Numbered from the stretch's first letter, positions 26,411 to 37,152 are shown. The stretch: DNA of 64,000 nt from Indolivaga capnocytophagoides DSM 22835 (GCF_000426485.1 NZ_KE384530.1:1-64000); one strand, 5' to 3'. Program-made: numbers and translations. Notes: generated from the sequence alone by a model not told the origin.

Positions 26411-28384
26411 ATGAAAAAAATAATAAATATTTTAGGAATATCTGCTCTGTTATTGATGTGCAGCTCATGTCAGGATTGGCTGGATATGCCTTCCGAATCC
26501 AAAGCCGACAGCGGTACTATTTTCTCTACAGTCAGCAGAGCCGAAATGACAGTTGTAGGGGCGTATCCTTACCTCTATACACAAGAATTGGGTTACCAAT
26601 TGTTGATGGGAACGGACGAATCGAGCTCAACAGAATCAAACTCCAAATACAATGTTTCGAATTACGATTATACCAATCTTACAGGCATGCTCAGTTCTAC
26701 ATACACTACCATGTATAGGGCTATCGAATATTCGAATGTTTGTATAAAGAATATTCCATTGATGAATGTTTCGGAGAGTGATAGAAAAAAGGTCAACTCA
26801 TTATTGGGTGAATCTTATGCTGTTCGGGCATATGCATATTGGAATATTGTGCGGTTTTACGGTGATGTCCCTTATTCTGCTATACCAACAGCCGATTTAA
26901 CGAGCTTTACATCTTCTCGTGTCAGCCGTGATGAAATCTGGGATCACTGTATCGAAGACCTTCAAAAAGCGATCGAACTGCTTCCGTGGAAGAGCGAAGG
27001 AATGGTACAAACTTCGGAACGTTTTACGAAAAATGCAGCATATGGTATGCTTGCCCGTGTGGCGTTGTATGCAGCCGGATATTCTTTGCGCTGGGATCTG
27101 AATACAGTTCCTTACAACAAAGCTACAGTTAAAATCGCCCAGCGTGATGATGCAGCCCGTGTCAAAGAATTGTACAAGATTGCAGCTGATGCTTGTGCAG
27201 CTGTCATTGCTCAGAAGGAGAACAGCTTATTGAGCGATTACGATCAGGTGTTCCGTGATTTGGCATTGAAACAATATAATAACGAAACGATGCTCGAATA
27301 TGGGTGGTACGGTTCGGAAAGCCCCGATGTGCGTACCGGTTATGTAAATGGAATTGCTACCAGCGGAACAAGCGCTACATTCGGTAAGGGAGGTCCTCAG
27401 ATGATAGTTATGCCGACTCTGTTCTTTGAGTTTGACGAAGGAGACCAGCGTCGTGATGTTTCGGTATGTAATTATGGAATATTGGCTAATGACAATTTGC
27501 AGATGAGTACTTACATCGGTGCTGCAATAGGTAAATACCGTATCGACTGGAAAGCAGACCGGGGTACGACCGACAGTAAACGGGATATCAATTTCCCTCT
27601 GCTGCGTTATTCCGATGTATTGCTGATGTATGCCGAAGCATTGAATGAATTAAATAATGGTCCAACAGCAGAGGCAGCCGAAGCCCTGAAAACTGTTCGC
27701 TTACGTGCATTTAAAAAAGATGCATCTAAGGTAGGAACGATACCGTCAGGATATAGCGATTTCAGAAACACTATTATCAAAGAACGTAAGTTGGAGCTTT
27801 CGAACGAATCGTTACGTAAGACCGACCTTACACGCTGGGGCATTTTATACGAGCATCTAACTGCTGAAAAAGATAAACTGTATCAGTTGGCAAAACGACA
27901 AGGACAGTATGCCAATGTGGAAGTTTACCGGGCTTATAAAACGATAAAAGGTGTTGTGAAGAACCCCGTTGTGGGAATTCCATATATTTCGATGAGTGAT
28001 GCGGATATTGCTTCTCTGAATCTGACAGATACTGAAACAACGACTCTCAATACGCTGAACTCATCGGGGAAAGGCTATTTGGATAAAACATTCTATGAAA
28101 ATAAAGCTACCGGACAGGTTTACTTCAGCAAAAACGATGTTCCTGCGGGAGTTGAAGCTATAGAAACTTCTTATACCATACTGAATATGTTTGGCTGCCA
28201 TTCAGTAAAACAGATGGGTGGACTGTCGGTCGAAGATGTTCCCGGATTAGCTTCTGCTAATAAATGGATTGAAAGCATGTTTTATGGAATGCAGAAAAAT
28301 ATGGTGGAGATTCTGCCTTTCAGCACAAACAACATAATTGATGTAAATCCCGGTTTGATAAACCAACAGCATCCAATGTATTAA
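26411..28384 (+). CDS. susD: SusD-like surface glycan-binding lipoprotein
   Basis: This 657-residue lipoprotein has a type II signal (MKKIINILGISALLLMCSSC, lipid cysteine probably C20). It shows SusD hallmarks: the helical TPR-like body (GESYAVRAYAYWNIVRFYGD), RDEIWDHCIEDLQKAIELLP, and the late RYSDVLLMYAEALNE and RKLELSNESLRKTDLTRWG blocks. It is longer than the typical 500-600 residues, with an extended C-terminal part. It caps the SusC pore and delivers the glycan. It lies 53 bp behind susC; that gap contains a palindrome copy. Confidence 0.95.
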   Translation: MKKIINILGISALLLMCSSCQDWLDMPSESKADSGTIFSTVSRAEMTVVGAYPYLYTQELGYQLLMGTDESSSTESNSKYNVSNYDYTNLTGMLSSTYTTMYRAIEYSNVCIKNIPLMNVSESDRKKVNSLLGESYAVRAYAYWNIVRFYGDVPYSAIPTADLTSFTSSRVSRDEIWDHCIEDLQKAIELLPWKSEGMVQTSERFTKNAAYGMLARVALYAAGYSLRWDLNTVPYNKATVKIAQRDDAARVKELYKIAADACAAVIAQKENSLLSDYDQVFRDLALKQYNNETMLEYGWYGSESPDVRTGYVNGIATSGTSATFGKGGPQMIVMPTLFFEFDEGDQRRDVSVCNYGILANDNLQMSTYIGAAIGKYRIDWKADRGTTDSKRDINFPLLRYSDVLLMYAEALNELNNGPTAEAAEALKTVRLRAFKKDASKVGTIPSGYSDFRNTIIKERKLELSNESLRKTDLTRWGILYEHLTAEKDKLYQLAKRQGQYANVEVYRAYKTIKGVVKNPVVGIPYISMSDADIASLNLTDTETTTLNTLNSSGKGYLDKTFYENKATGQVYFSKNDVPAGVEAIETSYTILNMFGCHSVKQMGGLSVEDVPGLASANKWIESMFYGMQKNMVEILPFSTNNIIDVNPGLINQQHPMY

Positions 28385-28392
28385 GGTCTTAA

Positions 28393-29700
28393 ATGAAAAA
28401 GAGCATGGTGAGATTGATAATTCTATGGTTTGGTCTGCTTTCTTTGGCAGGAGACGTTTGTGCTCAGGCATTGGCTTTTCCTACAGCCGAAGGTTTTGGC
28501 AAGTACACCTCCGGCGGACGTGGAGGGCGTGTTATCACGGTAACAAATCTGCATGATTCGGGCGAGGGCAGCCTGCGTAATGCTATTGAGCAGACAGGTG
28601 CCCGTATAGTTGTATTTGCTGTAGACGGAACCATCGAATTACAATCGAAACTTATTATAACAAATGACAGCATAACCATTGCCGGGCAGACTGCGCCCGG
28701 TGATGGTATATGTCTTCGCAATTATCCTTTTTACATAAAGGCAGACAATGTGATAGTCCGGTATATCCGAGCACGAATGGGCGACCAGTGCAAGATGGAA
28801 GACGATGCGATGGGAGCTATGAATGTGAAAAATCTGATTATAGACCACTGTTCGGTGTCCTGGTCTGTAGATGAGGCTTTGTCTGTCTACAAATCGGAGA
28901 ATGTTACAGTGCAGTGGTGTATGATAACACATAGCTTGTCGAAATCGGTACACTCTAAAGGTGCTCACGGTTTCGGCGGAATATGGGGTGGACAGAAAGC
29001 GACTTTTCACCACAACCTGCTGGCTCACCATTCGAGCCGTAACCCCCGTTTTGCTTCGGATGGAAACTCTCCCGTTGATTTTCGAAACAATGTAGTTTAT
29101 AATTGGGGATACAAAGCTGCTTACGGCGGAGGCAGAGGCGGACGGATCAATTTTGTGAGTAACTATTACAAGCCCGGACCCGCTACATCGGACGATAAGC
29201 GGACTTGGTTTCTCGATCCTGCGGAAGATGGAACGGGTTCTTATTATCTGGCAAACAATATAATGTATGGCAGTGATATTGTTACTGCCGATAATTGGCT
29301 GGGTGTAGGAGCTCAGCACCGTGTACATGCTATGGAGCCTTTTGACGTTGAGGACATAAAGGAAGATATGCCTTTGACAGCTTATCTGAAAGTGTTGAAT
29401 ATAGCCGGATGCAGCCTGCATCGAGACAGTTATGATGCTCAGGTGATAGAGGATGTAAAAAGTGGAACAGCGAATCAAGGAAATAACGGCATCATAAACT
29501 CGCAGGATGAAGTAGGTGGATGGTCTGTTCTGGAATCGGGAGTTTATCCGAAAGATACCGATGGTGACGGCATGCCCGATGATTGGGAGTTGAGTAAAGG
29601 ATTGGATCCTCATAATCCCGAAGATGGAAAATTATACAATCTGACCGAAGATTATACAAATATTGAAGTATATCTGAATTCCATTGTATCTTTTCAATAA
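28393..29700 (+). CDS. Pectate lyase-like PL1 family protein
   Basis: This 435-residue secreted protein (signal MVRLIILWFGLLSLAGDVCA) has a right-handed beta-helix with PL1 features: AFPTAEGFGKYTSGGRGGRV, VTNLHDSGEGSLRNAIEQ, IDHCSVSWSVDEALSVY and SSRNPRFAS, the last carrying the candidate catalytic arginine. The C-terminus has DTDGDGMPDDWE, a calcium-binding-like repeat. It would cleave homogalacturonan by beta-elimination at the surface or in the periplasm. It begins 8 bp after susD; that gap contains AAGGTCTT, a half palindrome. Confidence 0.88.
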   Translation: MKKSMVRLIILWFGLLSLAGDVCAQALAFPTAEGFGKYTSGGRGGRVITVTNLHDSGEGSLRNAIEQTGARIVVFAVDGTIELQSKLIITNDSITIAGQTAPGDGICLRNYPFYIKADNVIVRYIRARMGDQCKMEDDAMGAMNVKNLIIDHCSVSWSVDEALSVYKSENVTVQWCMITHSLSKSVHSKGAHGFGGIWGGQKATFHHNLLAHHSSRNPRFASDGNSPVDFRNNVVYNWGYKAAYGGGRGGRINFVSNYYKPGPATSDDKRTWFLDPAEDGTGSYYLANNIMYGSDIVTADNWLGVGAQHRVHAMEPFDVEDIKEDMPLTAYLKVLNIAGCSLHRDSYDAQVIEDVKSGTANQGNNGIINSQDEVGGWSVLESGVYPKDTDGDGMPDDWELSKGLDPHNPEDGKLYNLTEDYTNIEVYLNSIVSFQ

Positions 29701-29769
29701 CCTTTTCTGGAGATAAGCGTATTTGAAAGCAATAACAGTTTGTAACTGTTGTGTTTGGCTAACCATAAA

Positions 29770-29784
29770 AAGGTTTGAGACCTT
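29770..29784 (+). promoter_or_regulatory. Palindrome before the lipoprotein glycosidase gene
   Basis: AAGGTTTGAGACCTT has one mismatch to the perfect dyad. It is preceded by TTTGGCTAACC and ATAAA. It lies 48 bp upstream of the preferred ATG at 29833 in a 132-bp gap. Confidence 0.5.
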
Positions 29785-29832
29785 AAAAACTTACAGACTA
29801 TATAACATATGAAAATATATAATAGAAATACT

Positions 29833-31956
29833 ATGAAAAAATGGTACTTTATCATCTTATCGGGCTTATTTGTTGCCTGTGGGAGTAATAAAACAGAAAA
29901 GATAGACCGCTATGCATTAGTGGAACGAAATAACCCCAAAGTGACGGAATTTGAAGAACTATCGTCATTGTCGGTAGGTAACGGAAATTTTGCAATAACA
30001 GTAGATGCTACAGGGTTGCAAACATTCCCTGAACAGTATTCAGCCGGAGTTCCTCTTGGTACACAATCGCAATGGGGATGGCACAGTTTTGCCAATCCTG
30101 AAAAGTTTAAACCCGAAGAAACCCTCAAAAACTACAATTTCAGAGGATGGGAAGAACCTTATGCGGTTCAATTTAATGAAAAAGGACGGCAGCAGGATGC
30201 AGCCAACTGGTATCGAAACAATCCTCACCGTATCCATTTGGGATATATTGGGTTAGAACTGTCTCATGCAGATGGGAGCAATGTGAAGTCGTCTGAAATA
30301 AAAGGTATAAATCAGACGCTCGATTTGTGGAAAGGGCAAATTCTGAGCCGTTTTGTTGTTGATTCAGACTCGGCATTGGTACAGACAGCATGTAACCCCG
30401 ATAAAGATAAAGTCGGTGTTAGCTTGAAATCTGGATTAATGGCTAAAGGGAATATGAAAGTCAACTTCAAGTTTCCATATCCTACAGGTAAACATGTAGA
30501 TGATGCGACAGATTGGACAGTCCCCGAAAAACATAAAACCGAAATAGTATCGCAAGACGAGAATTCGGCACTATTGAAACGTACACTCGACTCTACTGTG
30601 TATTATGTAAATATTAAGTGGGAAGGAAAAGCTAAGCTCGATAAAAAGGAAGATCATTATTATATTCTATCCCCCGAAAGCAAAGATTTTGCTTTTACAT
30701 GCGAATTCACAGAAAAAGAACCTGAACAGAGTGGAAATACTGAAGAAACACTTGCAGCATCTGCTAATTACTGGCAAAATTTCTGGGAAAAAGGAGCAGC
30801 GGTTGATTTCTCGAAGTGTACAGACGAACGAGCTAAAGAATTGGAGCGACGTGTGGTGCTTTCTCAATATCTGATGGCTATTCAATCGGCAGGAATATAT
30901 CCTCCGCAAGAAACAGGATTGACATATAACAGTTGGTTCGGCAAATTCCACTTGGAGATGCATTGGTGGCATGCTGTACATTTTGCCCTTTGGAATAGAG
31001 CTGACCTATTGGAACGTAGCTTGGGATGGTATTCTACTGCCTATCCGAATGCAAAAAAAATAGCCGAAAGACAAGGTTTCAAAGGTGCTCGTTGGATGAA
31101 AATGACCGATCCTTCGGGAACCGAAGCTCCATCGAAAGTGGGATCATTTCTTATCTGGCAGCAGCCTCACTTTATCTATATGGCTGAATTGATTTATCGT
31201 AACAATCCTTCTAAAGAGGTACTCGAAAAATATAACTTCTTGGTTCAGGAAACAGCTGAATTTATGGCATCATTTGCTACTTACGACGAATTGGAAGGTC
31301 GTTATATACTGAAAGGAATTATTCCTGCTCAGGAAACATTGAGAGCATCGGAGACTATCAATCCTCCATTCGAACTTTCGTATTGGCACTACGCCATGTC
31401 TGTAGCTCAGCAATGGCGCGAGCGTATGGGTGAAAAACGTAAACCTCAATGGGACGAACTGATCGATAAATTATCGCCTCTGGCATCGCTTGACGGATTG
31501 TATCTGGCTGCCGAAGATGCAGTTGATACATACAAAGATATTCGTTTTACATCAGACCATCCTGCTGTATTGGGTGCAGTCGGTATATTGCCTCAATGTA
31601 AATTGGTACGTCCTGATTATATGAAAAATACACTTGATTGGATTTGGGATAACTGGAATTGGGGTAAAACCTGGGGATGGGACTATCCGATGACAGCTAT
31701 GTGTGCTGCTCGTATGGGTGAACCCGATAAAGCTGTAGGAGCTTTATTGATGGATAAACGAACTAATACTTATTTGGTAAATGGGCATAATTATCAGGAT
31801 TCGCGTCTTCGGGTATATCTTCCCGGTAATGGCGGATTATTGACTGCCGTAGCCATGATGTGTGCCGGATGGGATGGAAACATAGAGAAGAATCCCGGAT
31901 TCCCTAAAGACGGAAAATGGGATGTTGTTTGGGAAGGTTTACAACCTATGCCATGA
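29833..31956 (+). CDS. Putative (alpha/alpha)6 glycosidase, lipoprotein, family not assigned
   Basis: The preferred start at 29833 gives MKKWYFIILSGLFVACGS, a clean lipoprotein signal with C16; an upstream in-frame ATG at 29809 only adds eight residues. The roughly 707-residue protein has an N-terminal beta-rich part (LSSLSVGNGNFAITVDATGL) and a C-terminal helical barrel (WFGKFHLEMHWWHAVHFALW, WDWDYPMTAMCAARM-like segment, NTYLVNGHNYQDSRLRVYLP). The layout resembles clan GH-L/six-hairpin enzymes such as GH65 or GH95. Substrate unknown; its place in the operon suggests a pectin side-chain glycosidase. Confidence 0.7.
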   Translation: MKKWYFIILSGLFVACGSNKTEKIDRYALVERNNPKVTEFEELSSLSVGNGNFAITVDATGLQTFPEQYSAGVPLGTQSQWGWHSFANPEKFKPEETLKNYNFRGWEEPYAVQFNEKGRQQDAANWYRNNPHRIHLGYIGLELSHADGSNVKSSEIKGINQTLDLWKGQILSRFVVDSDSALVQTACNPDKDKVGVSLKSGLMAKGNMKVNFKFPYPTGKHVDDATDWTVPEKHKTEIVSQDENSALLKRTLDSTVYYVNIKWEGKAKLDKKEDHYYILSPESKDFAFTCEFTEKEPEQSGNTEETLAASANYWQNFWEKGAAVDFSKCTDERAKELERRVVLSQYLMAIQSAGIYPPQETGLTYNSWFGKFHLEMHWWHAVHFALWNRADLLERSLGWYSTAYPNAKKIAERQGFKGARWMKMTDPSGTEAPSKVGSFLIWQQPHFIYMAELIYRNNPSKEVLEKYNFLVQETAEFMASFATYDELEGRYILKGIIPAQETLRASETINPPFELSYWHYAMSVAQQWRERMGEKRKPQWDELIDKLSPLASLDGLYLAAEDAVDTYKDIRFTSDHPAVLGAVGILPQCKLVRPDYMKNTLDWIWDNWNWGKTWGWDYPMTAMCAARMGEPDKAVGALLMDKRTNTYLVNGHNYQDSRLRVYLPGNGGLLTAVAMMCAGWDGNIEKNPGFPKDGKWDVVWEGLQPMP

Positions 31957-31986
31957 TTAAATAGTAAAAAGTTAACTTTCTGAAAG

Positions 31987-34900
31987 ATGAAATATATTGG
32001 AATAGCATTAATCCTATTGACATTGATGTCGTTACCTCTGACCACACAAGGTCAGGGGTACTGGCACAGCAAAGAACGTAAACTGCGTTATACCCCCGAA
32101 GGAGAAGATTTTGTGATTGTCAATGGTGATCGTAAATTCAATCGTGCATTGTACGGAACACACACGGCTTTCAGGGTAGAGACTAGCGATGTACCTGAGT
32201 TTGGGCTATTCATGTCTTCATCGGGGATGGGCGGTAACGTTCAACTTGGACTTATCAAAGAAGGAAAAAGCTTTTGGTTGAACGATGCCGAATATATCAA
32301 ATCTATTTACAGAGCAGGATCGAGAATTTACGAAATAAAAGACCCTTTTTTCGGAACGGTAAAAATCAGAGTAACCGTATTGGCTCTATCCGATGCTGAA
32401 GGAATGGTTGCCCGAATAGAGACCGAAGGTATATCATCTCCTATCGACTTGATCTGTACATTCGGAGGAGCAGACAATAAACGTTTTTTCCGCAATGGAG
32501 ATTTAGGTGTTGACGATCCGAATGCTTTTGCTCTGAAACCCGAGTCGTGCGAAAACAATATATACATTATCAAAAATAATACTTTCACCTTAGAATACGG
32601 ACAAGGCACAAAAGGCGGAGTACGTCAAACAACGGGAATTTTTCCTGCTGAATCTCAATTGAAAACAGCTTCTCCCTATTCTATGATGACAACTACTGAT
32701 GTATGGAAATCCGTAGCTGCAGATAACCGTCCTATCGTTGTTGCTAAAATTCCTATTAAAGATAAAAAAGCCATAGATTTTGTAATTAAAAGTAACGATG
32801 CAGTTCAACTTTCAGCAAATGACTTAGGTAAAGCTTTTGATGCAGCTGAAGCGAGACGGAAAGAAATTGCAGGTACAGTAAAGATTACGACCCCCGATCC
32901 TTATTTCAATACTTTAGGTGGAGTATTAAGCATTGCCGCAGATGGTATTTGGGATGAGGTTACAGACTGTTGGCAACACGGAGCTGTTGGTTGGCGTATG
33001 CCTCTCAACGGATGGCGAGCAGCTTATGTAGGCGATGCAATTGGCTGGCACGATAAGGCACGCAAGCATTTCGATGGCTATGCCGCATCTCAGATAACAG
33101 ATATTGAGCCTACTATTCCGCATCCTGCGCAAGACAAAGATTTAAACTTGGCACGTGCTGCAAAAATATGGGGTACGCAGATGTACAGCAACGGCTACAT
33201 TATGCGCAACCCGAATAGCGATAAAAAGGTGATGCATCACTATGACATGAATCTCTGTTACATCGATGAATTGCTTTGGCATTTCAATTGGACGGGCGAT
33301 ATGGATTACATCCGTAAAATGTGGCCGGTACTTCAACGCCACTTAGCATGGGAAAAACGAAACTTCGATCCCAATAACGATGGATTGTATGATGCCTATG
33401 CGAGCATCTGGGCGAGTGATGCCTTGCAATACAATAGCGGGGGTGTAACTCATTCGTCAGCTTACAACTACAGAGCAAATAAAATGGCGGCAATGATTGC
33501 CCAAAAGATAGGAGAAGATCCAAAACCCTATGCCGATGAGGCAGCCAAAATATTAAAGGCTATCAATGCCCAATTATGGCTACCCCAAAAAGGCTGGTGG
33601 GCAGAATACAAAGACCTGATGGGTAATGGTATGATTCACCCCAATGCTGCTGTATGGACAGTTTATCATGCTCTTGATTCGGATATGCATACTCCATTTC
33701 AGGCATATCAGGCAACAAGGTATATTGATACGGAGATACCGCATATACCCGTTTTAGCCAGAGGGTTGGAGGATGAAAATTTTGAGACTATAGCAACCAC
33801 TAACTGGTTACCGTACTCGTGGTCTATCAACAATGTGGCATTTGCCGAAGTGGCGCATACCTCATTGGCATATTGGCAGGCAGGACGTTACGATGACGCT
33901 TATAAACTATTCAAAAGTTCAATTCTTGATGGGATGTATCTCGGTTCGAGTCCCGGAAATATAGGTCAGGTTAGTTTCTATGATGCTGCTCGTGGCGAAT
34001 GTTACAGAGACTTTGCTGACCCTATTGGGGTATACTCTCGTACACTTATTCAAGGTTTATTCGGAATATTGCCCGATGCAATGAATGATAGGTTAGAAAT
34101 TCGTCCCGGATTTCCTGCAACATGGAAATACGCATCGGTATCTACACTCGATATCAGTTTCGATTTTAAACGTAACGGATCAAAAGATACTTATAAAATA
34201 GAATCTAAATTCGGTAAACCTCTCAACCTATTCTTAACATTAAAAGCTCAGAAAGAAAATATAACCGAGATAAAAGTAAACGGGCAGAAAGCTGTTTGGT
34301 CTTTAGTCGAAAGTGTTGGCTATCCGACAATACAGATAGATTGTAAAACAGCTAAGTCGTATGATGTTGAAGTTGTTTGGAGTGGCTCGGAATTAAATAT
34401 ACCTGAATATTCGGGAGAGGGAGTGAAAGGAGAGGCATGGAGCCTTGAATCTAAAGCTAAGGTATTAAAAGTGTATGATCCTCAATCAGTATTGAAAAGT
34501 CAGAAGGTGAAAAGTAATTCGGTAGAAGGAATTATCGAAGGTGAAATTGGGAATCGTACCCTCTTTGTTCAGCAGAAACAAGGACAAATGACTTGGTGGC
34601 AGCCTGTTTCATTGGAGATTAAAGAGCCCTTTACAGTTTCGTATAATGCAGAATCTTCGGATTTGCAGTTTACGATCAAGAATAACACAAATAGGGTAAT
34701 AGATGCTCAACTGCAATTAAACTCCTACACACAACAATTGAATATAGCCAAGGGCGAAACATCAGCAAAGATTTCCGTCCCTGAAGATGAAATTCGCTTT
34801 GGTTCGAATCATCTGGAAGTAAGTGAAAACGGTAGATTATTGTATTTCGAAAATCTGGTCAATTGGAATCTGAAAAATACAGCACCTGTATACGAACCCG

Positions 34901-35607
34901 TAAATATGGATAAAATGCTGAATGCAAGTGTGACGCAAATCTTTCGGAACGAATATCTTACACCCCGTTCGCCCTATACTACACTGCAAGTACCCAAACA
35001 AGGAATAGGAGAGTGGTGTCATCCTAAACTGATGGCTGATATTGACGATTCGGGAATCAGAAAAGCGATAAAGAATAATGTTTTTGAAACACCATTTGGC
35101 ATACCTTTCCGTTCGATGGCAACAGGTAATAATATTGTTTTTACTACACTTTGGGATAATTATCCTACTGAGATTTCTGTACCGTTGACAGGCAAAGCAT
35201 CTCATGCTTATCTGATGATGGCGGGTTCGACCAATCATATGCAATTTCATGTGGTAAATGGTACTGTGACTGCTTATTACAAAGATGGAAGTTCGGATGT
35301 TTTGAATCTTGTCAACCCCGAAACATGGGTTCCGATAGAGCAGGATTTCTATATAGATAATGAGGCTTTCGGATCTAAACTGCCTCGTCTTTATCGTGTT
35401 GCTCTTAAAACAGCAGTCGTGAGTCGGGATATGGAAAAAGATATGAACATAAAACCAACAGAAGTTTACGGACGAAGCATTGACGGAGGGGCAGGTATTA
35501 TTCTCGATTTGCCACTTGATTCAAAAAAGGAACTCGACCGTTTGGGAGTAAAATCTGTAGCCAATGAGGTTGTTATCGGCTTGATGAGCATAACATTAAT
35601 GAGATAG
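31987..35607 (+). CDS. DUF4450 large secreted protein, probable glycosidase
   Basis: This 1206-residue protein has a signal peptide (ALILLTLMSLPLTTQGQ). It starts with the DUF4450-type region (RYTPEGEDFVIVNGDRKFNR, YGTHTAFRVETSDVPEFGLF). A helical barrel follows in the middle (WQHGAVGWRMPLNGWRAAYV, WHFNWTGDMDYIRKMWPVLQ, YDAYASIWASDALQYNSGG), and beta-sandwich modules lie toward the C-terminus. Acidic residues in the barrel (EDENFE, WASD) could be catalytic. No activity is known to me for this family. It ends 2 bp before the esterase gene, so it belongs firmly to the operon. Confidence 0.75.
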   Translation: MKYIGIALILLTLMSLPLTTQGQGYWHSKERKLRYTPEGEDFVIVNGDRKFNRALYGTHTAFRVETSDVPEFGLFMSSSGMGGNVQLGLIKEGKSFWLNDAEYIKSIYRAGSRIYEIKDPFFGTVKIRVTVLALSDAEGMVARIETEGISSPIDLICTFGGADNKRFFRNGDLGVDDPNAFALKPESCENNIYIIKNNTFTLEYGQGTKGGVRQTTGIFPAESQLKTASPYSMMTTTDVWKSVAADNRPIVVAKIPIKDKKAIDFVIKSNDAVQLSANDLGKAFDAAEARRKEIAGTVKITTPDPYFNTLGGVLSIAADGIWDEVTDCWQHGAVGWRMPLNGWRAAYVGDAIGWHDKARKHFDGYAASQITDIEPTIPHPAQDKDLNLARAAKIWGTQMYSNGYIMRNPNSDKKVMHHYDMNLCYIDELLWHFNWTGDMDYIRKMWPVLQRHLAWEKRNFDPNNDGLYDAYASIWASDALQYNSGGVTHSSAYNYRANKMAAMIAQKIGEDPKPYADEAAKILKAINAQLWLPQKGWWAEYKDLMGNGMIHPNAAVWTVYHALDSDMHTPFQAYQATRYIDTEIPHIPVLARGLEDENFETIATTNWLPYSWSINNVAFAEVAHTSLAYWQAGRYDDAYKLFKSSILDGMYLGSSPGNIGQVSFYDAARGECYRDFADPIGVYSRTLIQGLFGILPDAMNDRLEIRPGFPATWKYASVSTLDISFDFKRNGSKDTYKIESKFGKPLNLFLTLKAQKENITEIKVNGQKAVWSLVESVGYPTIQIDCKTAKSYDVEVVWSGSELNIPEYSGEGVKGEAWSLESKAKVLKVYDPQSVLKSQKVKSNSVEGIIEGEIGNRTLFVQQKQGQMTWWQPVSLEIKEPFTVSYNAESSDLQFTIKNNTNRVIDAQLQLNSYTQQLNIAKGETSAKISVPEDEIRFGSNHLEVSENGRLLYFENLVNWNLKNTAPVYEPVNMDKMLNASVTQIFRNEYLTPRSPYTTLQVPKQGIGEWCHPKLMADIDDSGIRKAIKNNVFETPFGIPFRSMATGNNIVFTTLWDNYPTEISVPLTGKASHAYLMMAGSTNHMQFHVVNGTVTAYYKDGSSDVLNLVNPETWVPIEQDFYIDNEAFGSKLPRLYRVALKTAVVSRDMEKDMNIKPTEVYGRSIDGGAGIILDLPLDSKKELDRLGVKSVANEVVIGLMSITLMR

Positions 35608-35609
35608 AT

Positions 35610-37133
35610 ATGAAAGTAATAAAAAGAATAGCAGTAATAGCTTTGCTCGCATTTGGGGGGTTAAGTATTGATGCCGCCGTGAAGCTGCCGGCAATTATCT
35701 CCGATAATATGATATTGCAGCAGCAGACTACAGTAAATGTCTGGGGAACAGCTAATCCGCAAGAGAAAGTTTCGGTAAAGCCATCGTGGTCGGAAAAAAC
35801 TTATACAACTATTGCCGATGCTAATGGAAAATGGCTGATTAAAGTAAAAACGCCAAAAGCCACAACTAACCAGTCGATTGAAATATCGGGTGAAAACTCT
35901 ATAATCATACAGAATGTGCTGATAGGCGAAGTTTGGCTTTGCTCGGGTCAGTCGAATATGGACTTTCAAGTATCAAAAGATAAAGGTTGGCGAACTGGAA
36001 TTTTGAATGAAGAAGAGGAAATGAAGGATGCCGATTATCCCGAAATACGCCTGTTTCATGTCACTCAGAAACTTTCGCCTGAGCAGGAATTAGACGATTG
36101 CGAAGGTCACTGGATGGTCTGTAACCGCGAAAATCTGAAAGACTTTTCGGCTGTAGGTTTTTTCTTTGGGCGCGATTTGTATAAAAAACTTCAAGTGCCT
36201 GTCGGATTGATTCAGTCGACATGGGGAGGTACTCATGCTGAATCATGGACCAAAATGTCAGTAATGACAAGCGATCCTGTATATGCATCGCTAGTAAAGG
36301 ATTTCTATACTTCGAAAGAAAATTATCCTGCCGATCTGAAAAAATATGAAGAGGAAAAAAAGGTATACGATGCCGAAAAAGCAAAAGGAAATACCGATCT
36401 CAAAGCTCCTAAAAAGCCACAGGGGATAGACCATAACAAATCGCTATCTACTTTGTGGAATGCAATGATACATCCATTGTTACCCTATGCGATTAAAGGT
36501 GCAATATGGTATCAGGGCGAATCGAATTCTATTCGTGCAAATGACTATACACATGTTTTTACAAAGATGATAAACAGTTGGCGTAAAGAATGGAACAGAG
36601 GTGATTTTCCGTTCTATTTTGTACAGATTGCACCTCATTACAAGCAACCGCCAACTATACGTGAAGCTCAGTTGAATACATGGAAAACGGTAAAGAATAC
36701 AGGTATGGCTGTAATTACCGATGTAGGAGATTCTACCGATATACACCCCCGAAACAAGTTGGTTCCGGGAATACGTCTTGCAAATTGGACATTGGCTAAA
36801 ACTTACGGTCAAAACATACCTTATTCAGGTCCTGTATATAAATCGATGAAAGTAAAGAATGGTAAAGCTGTTTTGACTTTCGAGTTTACTGATAAGGGTT
36901 TAACTGATCCGAATAATAATCTCTCAGGCTTTGTTATTGCCGGAAACAACCGACAGTTCTATCCGGCTACAGCATCTATAGTTGGCAATACGATCGAAGT
37001 ATCTTCACCTCAGGTACCTGATCCTGTAGCAGTACGTTACGATTGGGATAAGTTTTTCAGAGCTAGCCTTTTTAATACTGCGGGGTTGCCGGCTACTCCT
37101 TTTCGTACTGATAATTGGTCAATAGTCGATTAA
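35610..37133 (+). CDS. Sialate O-acetylesterase-like SGNH carbohydrate esterase
   Basis: This 507-residue secreted protein shows the SGNH nucleophile serine S115 in LCSGQSNMDF, a second block GAIWYQGESNSI and a late TDIHPRNK (Asp/His pair). An N-terminal beta-sandwich precedes the catalytic domain. Members annotated as 9-O-acetyl-sialate esterases often act on plant glycans when found in polysaccharide loci. Here deacetylation of pectic galacturonic acid or side chains is the likely task. It lies 2 bp after the DUF4450 gene and 19 bp before GH105. Confidence 0.85.
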   Translation: MKVIKRIAVIALLAFGGLSIDAAVKLPAIISDNMILQQQTTVNVWGTANPQEKVSVKPSWSEKTYTTIADANGKWLIKVKTPKATTNQSIEISGENSIIIQNVLIGEVWLCSGQSNMDFQVSKDKGWRTGILNEEEEMKDADYPEIRLFHVTQKLSPEQELDDCEGHWMVCNRENLKDFSAVGFFFGRDLYKKLQVPVGLIQSTWGGTHAESWTKMSVMTSDPVYASLVKDFYTSKENYPADLKKYEEEKKVYDAEKAKGNTDLKAPKKPQGIDHNKSLSTLWNAMIHPLLPYAIKGAIWYQGESNSIRANDYTHVFTKMINSWRKEWNRGDFPFYFVQIAPHYKQPPTIREAQLNTWKTVKNTGMAVITDVGDSTDIHPRNKLVPGIRLANWTLAKTYGQNIPYSGPVYKSMKVKNGKAVLTFEFTDKGLTDPNNNLSGFVIAGNNRQFYPATASIVGNTIEVSSPQVPDPVAVRYDWDKFFRASLFNTAGLPATPFRTDNWSIVD

Positions 37134-37152
37134 TAAGCAAACATAATATATC

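Noticed and set aside
28639-29613. 324-residue minus-strand frame opposite the PL1 gene
   Set aside because: It mirrors the PL1 reading frame and has no recognisable motif.
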